Origin: Thiohalocapsa sp. PB-PSB1
GTDB taxonomy: Bacteria; Pseudomonadota; Gammaproteobacteria; Chromatiales; Chromatiaceae
Direction of reading: 5' to 3'
DNA: 64,000 nucleotides
Assembly: GCA_016745215.1 (NCBI GenBank)
Contig: CP050890.1
Span: 6,634,001 to 6,698,000, forward strand
Numbering within the stretch: position 1 is the first letter of the stretch; every line of letters starts with the position of its first letter. The position numbers and the translations under genes were made by a program. Positions 50,656-59,105 of this stretch are shown piece after piece. Under the pieces are notes generated by a model. That model searched no databases. It saw only the letters and a program-made list of their open reading frames with translations, and was not told where the DNA came from.

Positions 50656-51942
50656 TCAAGCGACGCCGGCGTTGGTGCGTAATTTCTTCATCACGCGGAT
50701 CACTTGGGTGGCATCGTCGAGATAGGTACGGAAGACCCCCAGAACTGAGGCACGCAGTTCCTCGAAGGTTTCGAAGTACTTCAGATGAGTCGCCTCTTTC
50801 TTGGTGTTTCGCCAGAGCTTTTCGATCGGATTGTACTCGGGCGAGAATGCCGGCAGGGGTTCAACCGATAAGCGCTGAGCGTGATCGGCTTTGAATTGGT
50901 TGACCTCGCCACTGCGGTGGTAGGGGGCGCTATCCTCGATCAAGATGATCGGCGTGTCGAAGCGCGCCAAGCGTTGTTTGAGAAATTCCACGTAGCCGGC
51001 GCTATTGAAACGACCGCTGCCTTCAGCCGCCGTGTGCAACTGGTCTTGATAGCGGGCGCGGCAGGCGGCGCCGAGCACCTCGTCCAAGGCCTGATAAAAG
51101 CGCTCTTGCGTCGGATAGCTCAGGCCCTTCAAAGGGGCTAATTGCGCGACGACCTCGGTCGGCACCCCGTCGGCTTTGAGCTGCTTGAGGGCTTTCGGCT
51201 TTAGGCTATAGGCCAGTGCCTCGCGGTACTCAAACGCCCCATCGAAGAAACTGATCGCCCCGAACAGCTTCAATCCCTTGCGTATCCCCCGGGTCTTGAC
51301 CACTGGCTGTTGGCCGCGCACCGCCCACGTACGGCTCAACGAGCCCCACATCGCAAACGACACCTCGTCGGTGAACAGGATCACCGCGCCCGTGGCTTTG
51401 GCCTGCTGCACAATGCGCGGCCACGTCTGTTCCACCCACTGCCGACGCGCCTGCTTGTATTCCTCCTCGTCGCTGCGGTCGCTGATAAAACGTGCCTTCT
51501 GATAACTCAGCCCCAGCTTCTTGAGCAACGTGCTCAGGTAGCGTGGGTTGTCGCTCACCCCGAAGCGTCGCCAGATCAGCTCCGCAATCATCGCCGTGTT
51601 CCATACCCCGCAGCTGAATCCATTCGCCTGCGGTCCTTTCTCCACCCAGTCGCGCACCTGCCGCTTCTGCTCCGGCGTCAGTTTCGACTTGCGTCCCCGC
51701 CCCTGATAGTGTTGACCTCGCAACCACGCCAGCCCTTGCACCATAAACCGTTTCAGCCAGTTCTCCAGCGTCTTCACACTGACTCCCAACAGCTTCCCAA
51801 TCTCCGGCCATGGTCTGCCTTCGGCAATCCACACCAGCCCTTGGACCAGCTTGTACAGCCGCAGATTATTCAGCGCGTGCGCTCGAACCAGCTCCTTTTC
51901 CAGTTCCTCCATGATCGCTTTTGAACAGCTCACTGATACCAT
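50656..51942 (-). CDS. IS630-family transposase, full length
   Basis: 428 residues (possible shorter start at ATG 51912). An N-terminal helix-turn-helix (LRLYKLVQGLVWIAEGRPWP, EIGKLLGVSVKTLENWLKRF) precedes the DDE domain: VILFTDEVSFAMWGSLSRTW (first Asp), PIILIEDSAPYHRSGEVNQF (second Asp) and SPEYNPIEKLWRNTKKEATH (Glu). All catalytic residues are present. Its last 75 residues also occur as an isolated fragment at 19684-19909. Element ends were not clear to me on either side. Confidence 0.9.
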   Translation of the reverse strand: MVSVSCSKAIMEELEKELVRAHALNNLRLYKLVQGLVWIAEGRPWPEIGKLLGVSVKTLENWLKRFMVQGLAWLRGQHYQGRGRKSKLTPEQKRQVRDWVEKGPQANGFSCGVWNTAMIAELIWRRFGVSDNPRYLSTLLKKLGLSYQKARFISDRSDEEEYKQARRQWVEQTWPRIVQQAKATGAVILFTDEVSFAMWGSLSRTWAVRGQQPVVKTRGIRKGLKLFGAISFFDGAFEYREALAYSLKPKALKQLKADGVPTEVVAQLAPLKGLSYPTQERFYQALDEVLGAACRARYQDQLHTAAEGSGRFNSAGYVEFLKQRLARFDTPIILIEDSAPYHRSGEVNQFKADHAQRLSVEPLPAFSPEYNPIEKLWRNTKKEATHLKYFETFEELRASVLGVFRTYLDDATQVIRVMKKLRTNAGVA

Positions 51943-52063
51943 GCGTTAACCCCTGTTGATTTGGGCGTGTTTGTATGAGGTGTGGTGACCCTCAACTTTA
52001 CCAAACAGCTGGGGGTTTTTGATGTGCCACTGGAAATTAATTTTCTGAAAATCTATAGAAGAC

Positions 52064-52369
52064 GAATCGGACTTCGAAGCGGTCTCCACGGGCATCGTGG
52101 GCAACTTCCTCACCGATGTTCTGGTTGTCGGCAATACGCTGAGCTTCGACATCACATCCATCTTCAACACCGCTATCAGTAACGGAGACTCGTCGCTTGG
52201 CATGCGCCTCGCCGCGACCACCGATCCCGATGGAGGCGCCTGGGTGTTCAACAATTTTCGTTTAACCTCCAGCGACGAAACGACAGCCGTGCCGGCTCCC
52301 GTAACGCTGGCCCTTTTAGGCTTAGGACTTGGTGCATTGCCCCTTAGGCGCAGGAGACAACAAAGTTAA
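52064..52369 (+). pseudogene. C-terminal fragment of a PEP-CTERM protein
   Basis: The frame DESDFEAVSTGIVGNFLTDV continues to GGAWVFNNFRLTSSDETTAV and ends VPAPVTLALLGLGLGALPLR followed by RRRQQS. The VPAP motif, hydrophobic helix and basic end are a PEP-CTERM sorting signal, recognised by an exosortase for export to the cell surface. The 5' part is missing, cut where the IS630 region ends near 52060. A GTG at 52097 could start a short product, but a truncated gene is more likely. Confidence 0.75.
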
Positions 52370-52434
52370 ACAGCAACGATAGGGAACAGCAGCAAAGGGG
52401 GCGAGGCTTAGTAAGAGGCGCCAAAAGAAAAACA

Positions 52435-53114
52435 GGGACAGACCACGTTTTCTAGTTTTGCCCGGCCCCGGTATCCCCTGTTCCCCCGGAAAAACGGGAA
52501 AAACGTGGTCTGTCCCTGTTTTCCGGTTTTCCGGTCCCGGTTTTCCGCCCCTGCCAAGCCTTGGTACAGCGGGTGCGGTGTGACCATGGAATCCTGGCGG
52601 CCAAGCGCATTGGCCCGATGGCTCGACCAGCGATAATCACCAGGCACACTGACCATCGAGGCACGAACCGGATTGAGCTCGATGTAACGCTGGCAGGCCA
52701 GCAGATAGGTGTCGGCCTCAATCAGCGATGAGCGGAACCGGCCCTCGAACAAGCCGCCCGTGCGACGAGAGGTCCGGTTGACGTGCTGGACATACCGCTG
52801 CCCAACGCGCTTCATCACCGCCGACACGCCATCATCGCGTGCGGCGGTCATCAGCAGATGAAGGTGGTTGGTTATCAGCACATACGCGTGCACAGCAACC
52901 GATTCCTCCGCAGCCACCGCGACCAGATGATCCAGGAAAAACTGGCGATCAGCATCCTCGAAAAACACCGCAGCCTGGTCGATCCCGCGCAGGATCACAT
53001 GCATTGGGTAGCCGACAGCGATGTATGTGCGCGTCTAGGCATGGATAACAGGATCTCAAAGACAATAGCAACATAGCACCGAACCAAGTCTAGCAGAAAA
53101 ACGTGGTCTGTCCC
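52435..53114. mobile_element. RAYT element copy 3, partly deleted
   Basis: Left end GGGACAGACCACGTTTTCT at 52435-52453, right end AGAAAAACGTGGTCTGTCCC at 53095-53114, and an extra inverted end motif at 52499-52515. About 300 bases corresponding to the transposase C-terminus are missing and replaced by short TTTTCCGG repeats around 52520-52545. Confidence 0.75.
52545..53042 (-). pseudogene. RAYT transposase copy 3, C-terminally deleted
   Basis: The core HVILRGIDQAAVFFEDADRQ through ITNHLHLLMTAARDDGVSAV to VPGDYRWSSHRANALGRQDS and PHPLYQGLA is nearly identical to copy 1, after which the element's end repeats begin. The proper start ATG 53042 (MPRRAHTSL) is out of frame with HVILRG by one base, unlike the short copy at 50335, so both ends of the gene are damaged. 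Confidence 0.8.
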
Positions 53115-53135
53115 TGTTTTCCTCCTGTTTTCCTC

Positions 53136-53282
53136 ATGGCCGACGAGGCCTTCGACGTCCTGCTGGAGACCGGCGTTCGCATCCAACCCCTTCCCATCTG
53201 GGAAGACGAGTGGGCGGACCCGGATCACTACGCCAATCCCCGCCTGCTGAAGAACATCGCCCGCGAGGGCCTGCGGTTGTGA
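53136..53282 (+). pseudogene. C-terminal fragment of a minimal nucleotidyltransferase
   Basis: 48 codons: MADEAFDVLLETGVRIQPLP, IWEDEWADPDHYANPRLLKN, IAREGLRL. The IQPLPIWEDEW...NPRLLxNIxREG ending is typical of small MNT-type nucleotidyltransferase proteins (the MntA half of HEPN/MNT toxin-antitoxin pairs). The catalytic GSxxxG part is lost; the gene is cut just after the RAYT element right end. No HEPN partner is visible. Confidence 0.6.
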
Positions 53283-53340
53283 CCCAGCCGAACACCAGTG
53301 CAGCGCTATTGGTATCGAGCTGGCTGCTTTGATCGATGAG

Positions 53341-53385
53341 CGGATTCGATTCCGATTCCGATAGCGACCCCGACACCGATGAGGC
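53341..53385. repeat. Degenerate CCGATT-type hexamer repeat
   Basis: CGATTCCGATTCCGATAGCG followed by ACCCCGACACCGATG. Same kind of repeat as at 39905 and 58860. It lies in the 265-base gap before aqpZ; no gene seen in that gap. Confidence 0.6.
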
Positions 53386-53549
53386 CTCCCCAGTGCGTTC
53401 GATGAAGCAATCCAAGACCCGGAATCGGTTTGGCATCAAAACTCAGGACATTTCGACAGCCTAGCACCCGCCTCTATTTGACCAGATTGCGGGGAAAATC
53501 GGGCTGGCATCTGCTGTTCCGCAGTAGGCAGCCCATGTCGGATAAGCTC

Positions 53550-54317
53550 CTAGACTTCACCTCCCATCTTTTCAATCTCTTGCGGCGCGTCAGCGACCTC
53601 GAACAGCTTGTAAACGAGACCGGCGAGTGCCGCTCCCATGATCGGCGCCACCCAGAACAACCACAGCTGCACCAGAGCCTTTCCCTCGCCGGAGAGCGCC
53701 AGCGCAAGCGCCGGGCCGGTGCTGCGTGCCGGATTCACCGAGGTGTTGGTGACCGGAATCGAGATCAGGTGAATCAGCGTCAGGGCCAGGCCGATGGCCA
53801 GACCGCCAGCAACCGCGGTGCCGCGTTTATCGGTTACGCCGAGGATGATGAATAGGAACATGAAGGTCATGACCAATTCGGTCACAAAACCGGCAAGCAT
53901 ACCGTAGCCCTGAGGCGACAGCTCGCGGTAACCGTTCACGGCCAGACTGTCGGCGGCCAGGGTAAAGGTCGCTTGACCTTCTTTGTACAGTCCCATGTCG
54001 CTGGCCAGGTATAGGATCAGGAAGGCCGCGGCAATGGCGCCCAAGGTCTGAGCGATGACATACATCGGTAAATCGGACCAACTGAAGCGACCGCCAACCG
54101 CCAGGCCAAGCGAGACGGCCGGGTTCAGATGACAGCCGGAAATGTGCCCGATGGCATAGGCCATGGTCAACACGGTCAGGCCGAACGCGAAGGCGACACC
54201 GAGATATCCGATACCCACATCCGGAACGCCGGCAGCGAATACCGCGGCACCGCAGCCGCCCAGCACCAGTCAGAATGTACCAATCAGCTCGGCTGCGGAA
54301 CGTGTAAGAACTGGCAT
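53550..54317 (-). pseudogene. aqpZ: Aquaporin Z with in-frame TGA at a conserved Trp position
   Basis: From ATG 54317 (MPVLTRSAAELIGTF) the frame meets TGA at 54270-54272 and continues LVLGGCGAAVFAAGVPDVGI, GHISGCHLNPAVSLGLAVGG (first NPA) and SIPVTNTSVNPARSTGPALA (second NPA). Six membrane segments and the two NPA boxes define an AqpZ-like water channel of about 255 residues. In relatives this position reads GTFWLVLGGCG, so a TGG to TGA change is the only lesion. If the TGA is real, a product would need readthrough or internal initiation at GTG 54266. AGGA lies about ten bases before the ATG. Confidence 0.85.
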
Positions 54318-54448
54318 AAGGAGTTTTTCCTGTAAATAAACGGTTTGAATGAGAGAGGTTAGATAGGTGGCGCACATAACCAAATTTTCAGCGAGGTTAT
54401 ATGCCGCACCTAAGATCAGGTAATGAAATGAAAATTCAAGCTTCCCTG

Positions 54449-55217
54449 CTACCGCGTCAGACAACGGTTACCGTCTGTAACCTCCTGATCTAGCTCTCCC
54501 TTCCACCCCTCCCTCAGTCCATACTCCATCATTTTTCCGGTCATTTTGCGACTGAATCCCGGCTTTTTGGGTGCTCGGAGGCGGTATTGCTGCCTGAAAC
54601 TGTTATAGTAAAGATCATGTGGCAAGACATTAGTCTTTACTACGACATGGTGAGCTATGGCCCAGCCCCGATCCGCGGAGACCTTGCTTGATTTGTTTGC
54701 CTCAGAGACGGTGGTGGATCTGCCCCGCATCCAGCTGGCGCTCGGTGGTGCCTCGTCAATGACCGCCTTCCGTTACCTGCGACAGATTCCCTACCGGCGC
54801 AGCTACAATCACAACGGTCGTTACTATTGTCTGTATGAGCCTTCGCGATACGACCGACTCGGATTATGGAGTGTGGGCGATGTTCACTTCTCGGTAGATG
54901 GCAGCCTGGCGAAGACGGTTCGGCGTCTGGTTCACGAGATGGAGGCTGGGGCCACTCACCGGGAGCTGCAGGAGCGGGTCCGGGTACGGGTCCATAACAC
55001 GCTGCTGACACTGCTGCGCCGGGGTGAAATTGAGCGGGAGCGTCTGGCGCAACTGTACGTGTATCTGCATTCGGACGCAGATCAACAGACCACTCCCCTG
55101 TGCAGAAGCAATCGAGATTCCAGGCTGCAGCATCGTATTCGCGTACTGCTCAAGGGTGAACAAACGGTCATTTCAGGGACTGACGGCCAGGAATCCAACC
55201 GTTGTCTGACGCGGTAG
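54449..55217. mobile_element. Internally deleted transposable element with 8-bp target duplication
   Basis: Inverted ends CTACCGCGTCAGACAACGGTT (left) and its inverse ending CGCGGTAG (right, 55217); 8-base direct repeats CTTCCCTG at 54441-54448 and 55218-55225. The first 635 bases are identical by eye to 62152-62786, the left end of a larger copy. After GACGCAGAT the sequences diverge: here the last 134 bases, presumably the right end, are joined directly. Confidence 0.85.
54657..55217 (+). pseudogene. Truncated first ORF of the element
   Basis: The first 142 residues (MAQPRSAETLLDLFASETVV, DLPRIQLALGGASSMTAFRY, HSDAD) equal those of the protein at 62360-63043. After the deletion point the frame continues QQTTPLCRSNRDSRLQHRIR for 45 residues and stops inside the terminal repeat (TAG 55215). 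It has a winged-helix-like N-terminus and could act as a DNA-binding repressor if expressed, but it is probably a by-product of the deletion. Confidence 0.7.
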
Positions 55218-55349
55218 CTTCCCTGTTCGTCGGTGCTGTTTGCATGGGGCGACGCTAGGAGAGTCGCGCGTCTGGATTGCGCTCGCCGTGGCATTCAGTG
55301 GGGCGAAGACGACAAAGAATGGCCGATTTAACCGCATCACGATAGAATG

Positions 55350-55414
55350 GGCGGGATGCCGCATCATGGCATCATAGGCGGGATGCCGCATCATAGCATC
55401 AGAGGCGGGATGCT
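55350..55414. repeat. 27-bp tandem repeat, 2.4 copies
   Basis: Units begin GGCGGGATGCCGCATCATGG at 55350, GGCGGGATGCCGCATCATAG at 55377 and a partial GGCGGGATGCT at 55404. The two full units differ at few positions. It lies in a 300-base gap between the deleted element and the EEP-family gene where no gene is seen. Confidence 0.75.
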
Positions 55415-55534
55415 ACGCGGAATGGGCGATTTTAATCCATCACCGATGGTATGGATGTGACGATAGCACCGGAGAACCACCGGAGAAGGTTTCGGACAAC
55501 CGCCGCGCATGTGCGAACCCGAGGATGACTGACT

Positions 55535-56287
55535 CTATAGACCAAAGCCTGCCAACAGCGGCAGGTGATCCGACGCGATCCGCGTTAGATCTGTGCGGAC
55601 CGGCCCGCACTGCTCGAGTTCATATCCCTGGTACCAGATTCGATCCAATGCCAGCAGGGGCCAGCGTGCCGGAAAGGTGGCGAAGCCAGGCGCTGGTTGA
55701 AGCAGCCGATCCAGCGGCGATAAACGACGGTTGTGCCGACACCATTCGTTGAAATCGCCGAGTACACCAGCGGCTCAGGGCAATCCGATTTGTCGGTCGC
55801 GGGAGCGATCCGTGCTGCAATATCGGCAATCTGAGCGCGCCGCTCGACTCGGCTCAGCCCAAGGTGCGTCGCGATGCAACGCAGCATGGGCAGGCTTTGA
55901 CCCCGATGGGCTAATCGACGGCTCATATCCAGGCGCACATCGATCAGACCCCTGGGCTCCCCCCCCGCGATGGGCAAGCTCTGTGCGAGCGCATTCGCGC
56001 ACGGGTAATCGACTCAACAGCACATTGCCGTAACCCTGATCGTGGCCGACGATCGTCGGCCCTGGCAAGACCTGGTAGCCGTGGCAGGCCAGCTCGCGCA
56101 GCAATTCAAAGGCGCTTGACAAGGCAGCAGCCTGGGTGGGTATCTCGACCTCTTGTAACGCAACCAGATCAGCATCGAGGGCGAGAATGCCCTGGGCGAT
56201 ACGGCGGGCGTCGCGGCGTCGGTCGGCGCCGATGCAGCGATGGATATTCCAGGTCGCCACGCGTAGCACAGGCGCATCGTCTGACAT
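55535..56287 (-). pseudogene. Endonuclease/exonuclease/phosphatase (EEP) family protein, two frameshifts
   Basis: ATG 56287 overlaps the stop of the upstream gene (ATGA). LRVATWNIHRCIGADRRRDA, DADLVALQEVEIPTQ and GYGNVLLSRLPV are the first EEP motifs. The frame shifts at a run of eight C (55959-55966) and resumes GEPRGLIDVRLDMSRRLAHR and LRCIATHLGLSRVERRAQI. A second shift near 55765 leads to GVLGDFNEWCRHNRRLSPLD and RIASDHLPLLAGFGL with the catalytic DxN and SDHxP motifs. All motifs survive, so the shifts may be sequencing errors. The partner gene encodes a PLD/VTT protein, a pairing common in phospholipid loci. Confidence 0.75.
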
Positions 56288-58578
56288 CAGGAGCGTAACC
56301 AGCGGCGGCTGAGCCAGGCCAGTCCGCCCAGCGCCAACAGCCCCACCAGCAGCAGCGCGACAGCGCGCAGGTTGGCCTGTTTCAGCAGCGACAGCAAGCC
56401 TTCGGCAAACAGCGCCATAGCCAGTACGGCGGGCAACATACCGATCAGGGTGCCGATCAGAAAGTCCCTGAGACGCAGGTGCGATGCGCCGGCAAATAGA
56501 TTGAGAATGGCGAAGGGTGCGACCGGCACGATGCGCACGGTAATCATGGTCAGGATGCCACGCTTGGCGAGTCGCCGGCTGAGGCGATCCAGCCCGCCGC
56601 CGGACAGCCGCTCCACGGCGTCGCGGCCGGTATGGACGCCGATGCCATAGCCCGCCAATGCGGACAGCGTCGATCCCGCCAACGCAAGCAACCCTCCGGT
56701 TACCGGGTCGAACACCAATGCGCTTACCAGGATCAGCAAGGTCACCGGAACCGCAACCAGGCTGGCGGCGATAAAGGCCACCAGGGCGACCGGCGGACCC
56801 CACCAGGTTTGGCTCAGGCCGTTTACCGATGCGGCCAATTGGTTAGGGTTCAGCCATGCGCCGGCGGGTGTCCAACGCCAGGCCGCGGCCATGATGAGTA
56901 AGAGACCGATCAGCGTGGCGCCGACCAGCAGACGCCGATGCAGATGCGGCTTCTGTTCGTCGCCGCCAACCATCAACTCAGCGATCAGGTCTGGGTGCAG
57001 GGGCCGGTCGGGGTCGACCAGCCGCTCGTCCGGCAGCTGGCGATTCCATTCCGGATCGACCTTTCCCTCCAGGTTGGCCAGGCGCGGCGTGCCCTTTGCT
57101 GGCGGGTGCTTGCCGTCGGCGCAATCCGCCTGCAGCAATTCCAGCGCTGCGATCAAACCACCGCCCTGCTCTGCTGCCTGTTCTTCGGCATGCGCCACCG
57201 CTGCTGCCGGCACGGACATGAGCATGCCCAACAGGCGTTGGCGCAGGGCGCGCAGGGTTTCGATGTCCGACTCGTTCTCGACTGCGATACAGAGGTCGCA
57301 CTCACTGTCCAGTCCCATGGATCGATTGCTGAGATTGGATGAGGCGACCCGCAGAATGCGGTCGTCGGCGATCATCAACTTGGCATGCACCATCATGCAG
57401 TCGTCCCCGAGTCCGGCAACGTCCGGATAGCACAGGCGTAAACGCCCGTGATCATCGGCAGCGCGCAACTGTTTCAACATCCGTGCGCGAAGGATGTCCA
57501 TGGTGTGCTGTTCGAGCCAATGACCAGTTTCGCGGGGCAAGACGATCAGGATGTCCGGCCCCTGCTCGCGTTGCAACGAGCGACAGAGCGCGTCTGCGAT
57601 TGCCCGCGATGTCAGGTATTGGTTCTCGATATAGAGTAAGGTGCTGGCCGCATCGATGGTGTCCAGATACAGTTGCTCCACCTCTCGGACCGCCGCTCGC
57701 TGTTCCATTTCGGGCAATGTCCTGGCGATGCCGACCCGCTGATCGCGCAACAGGACCGGCAAATCGTCGGGCCAGGGATCGCCGGCCGCTTCTCTGTCTC
57801 CGGACTCCGCGGCCAGGCGCGCGAGCGGCTCACCGACGGCCCAGCGCCAGCGCTGGTTGAACTGCTCGAACAGGGCCGAGGCGGCGTCTCCGTCCACCAG
57901 CATATGCACATCGTGGTAAGGCGGATAGGAATCGCCGTCCGGATCCCGCCGCCGCGGCTCGTCGGCAGCATGGGCCGGCGTGTCCCAACGCCATTGGCTA
58001 AGGTCTATCCCACCGCAGAAGGCAATACGACCATCGATGATAACGCTCTTTTGGTGCTGACTGGCGGCAAATGGATGGGCGCTGTCCATCACCAAATGCA
58101 GCCGCGGATGTGACGGCCAGGGATGGTCGCCAAACAAGGGCGGCTCGCGCTCGAAGGCGTAGATCGGCGCGTGCTTCCAGAGCAGAATAAAGACTTCAAG
58201 CCGCGGGTGGCGCTCCAGCAGGGCCATCAGCAAATCGCCGAGGACATTGGGCAGATCATCGGCCGGCGAAGATCCCGACGCATGATCCAGCTCCGGGCGG
58301 ATCAGCGCTAATCGGCTGTGAATGTCCCAGGCGGTGATGGCGATGAAACGGCGCGCCTTGATGCAGGCTGCACGCATGGTACGTAAGTAGGCTTCGCCGT
58401 CGACTAATACGGACACCCGGTTGGCATGCTCGATGCGCCAGCAATTGTGTCCGGGTCGCAGCAGCGACCCGGGGGCTGCGGATGCCGGCGCCGCTGCCGG
58501 CTGTTGATCTTTGCATATTGACATCTGAAAACCTCGTCCAGTAATGACCTGAAATAATCGCGCGTCGTTCCAATCCAT
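56287..58578 (-). CDS. Phospholipase D-like protein fused to a VTT/DedA-type membrane domain
   Basis: 763 residues (or 745 from ATG 58524, MSICKDQQP). The two HKD motifs are HQKSVIIDGRIAFCGGIDLS near 170 and HAKLMIADDRILRVASSNLS near 400, as in cardiolipin synthase-like PLD enzymes. From about residue 560 a membrane region VALVAFIAASLVAVPVTLLI, FDPVTGGLLALAGSTLSALA and RIVPVAPFAILNLFAGASHL matches VTT (SNARE-associated Golgi/DedA) domains, proposed lipid scramblases. The fusion joins lipid head-group transfer to lipid movement in one inner-membrane protein. Stop and the EEP start overlap. Confidence 0.88.
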   Translation of the reverse strand: MDWNDARLFQVITGRGFQMSICKDQQPAAAPASAAPGSLLRPGHNCWRIEHANRVSVLVDGEAYLRTMRAACIKARRFIAITAWDIHSRLALIRPELDHASGSSPADDLPNVLGDLLMALLERHPRLEVFILLWKHAPIYAFEREPPLFGDHPWPSHPRLHLVMDSAHPFAASQHQKSVIIDGRIAFCGGIDLSQWRWDTPAHAADEPRRRDPDGDSYPPYHDVHMLVDGDAASALFEQFNQRWRWAVGEPLARLAAESGDREAAGDPWPDDLPVLLRDQRVGIARTLPEMEQRAAVREVEQLYLDTIDAASTLLYIENQYLTSRAIADALCRSLQREQGPDILIVLPRETGHWLEQHTMDILRARMLKQLRAADDHGRLRLCYPDVAGLGDDCMMVHAKLMIADDRILRVASSNLSNRSMGLDSECDLCIAVENESDIETLRALRQRLLGMLMSVPAAAVAHAEEQAAEQGGGLIAALELLQADCADGKHPPAKGTPRLANLEGKVDPEWNRQLPDERLVDPDRPLHPDLIAELMVGGDEQKPHLHRRLLVGATLIGLLLIMAAAWRWTPAGAWLNPNQLAASVNGLSQTWWGPPVALVAFIAASLVAVPVTLLILVSALVFDPVTGGLLALAGSTLSALAGYGIGVHTGRDAVERLSGGGLDRLSRRLAKRGILTMITVRIVPVAPFAILNLFAGASHLRLRDFLIGTLIGMLPAVLAMALFAEGLLSLLKQANLRAVALLLVGLLALGGLAWLSRRWLRS

Positions 58579-59105
58579 GCGGTATTTTGCGTAACAATAA
58601 CGCTAAGGCCGATGCCCAGGAAAACCAGCATCAGCAGGCTTCAGCAGTCGATGGTGCCGCTAATGGACCTTCGGCAGCGTCGGCTATCGGGAGCGCCGGC
58701 AGACTGTGCGAATGTTGCAAGAACTGGCGGGGTACAAGGTGTTCACCACAAACACACAGAGTACGCAGAGGGCCTATATGGAGCCAGCCGAGCAGCGCGC
58801 TCGACGGTCCGGGGGTGCTGACATCCGGGGCGTCCAGATTGCTCTCGGGCAGCAGCGAGTCGGATACCACCAGATCGGAATCGAGATCGAGATCGGAATC
58901 AGAATCCCGATCCCGATCCCGACAGCGATTTGGTTTCTCCATCTGGATTGTGACTTGGACGCACATTCGGGGTTCTACTTGCGTAAACTGCTAATCTATT
59001 TGCCCCGGATCGAGTTTTCGAACAAGAGTTACAGAGCATGACGAACGCAGACAATCCCCTGCAGGCGCAGAACAAGATTGCCGCCAAGCGGGATGAGCGG
59101 GAAGC
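58579..59105. repeat. Gene-free gap with degenerate hexamer repeat
   Basis: The repeat at about 58860-58930 consists of GATCGGAATCGAGATCGAGA then, after a turn, CCCGATCCCGATCCCGACAG, so its halves can pair into a long imperfect hairpin. It is the strongest of the four such sites in the window. Open frames through this region are low-complexity shadows. AGGATG-free sequence follows up to the helicase start. Confidence 0.6.

Noticed and set aside
53136..53282. Fragment considered as a working HEPN/MNT antitoxin
   Set aside because: Only the C-terminal 48 codons remain, the catalytic part is missing and there is no HEPN gene.
55350..55414. 27-bp repeat considered as CRISPR
   Set aside because: Units are directly tandem without spacers and only 2.4 copies exist.
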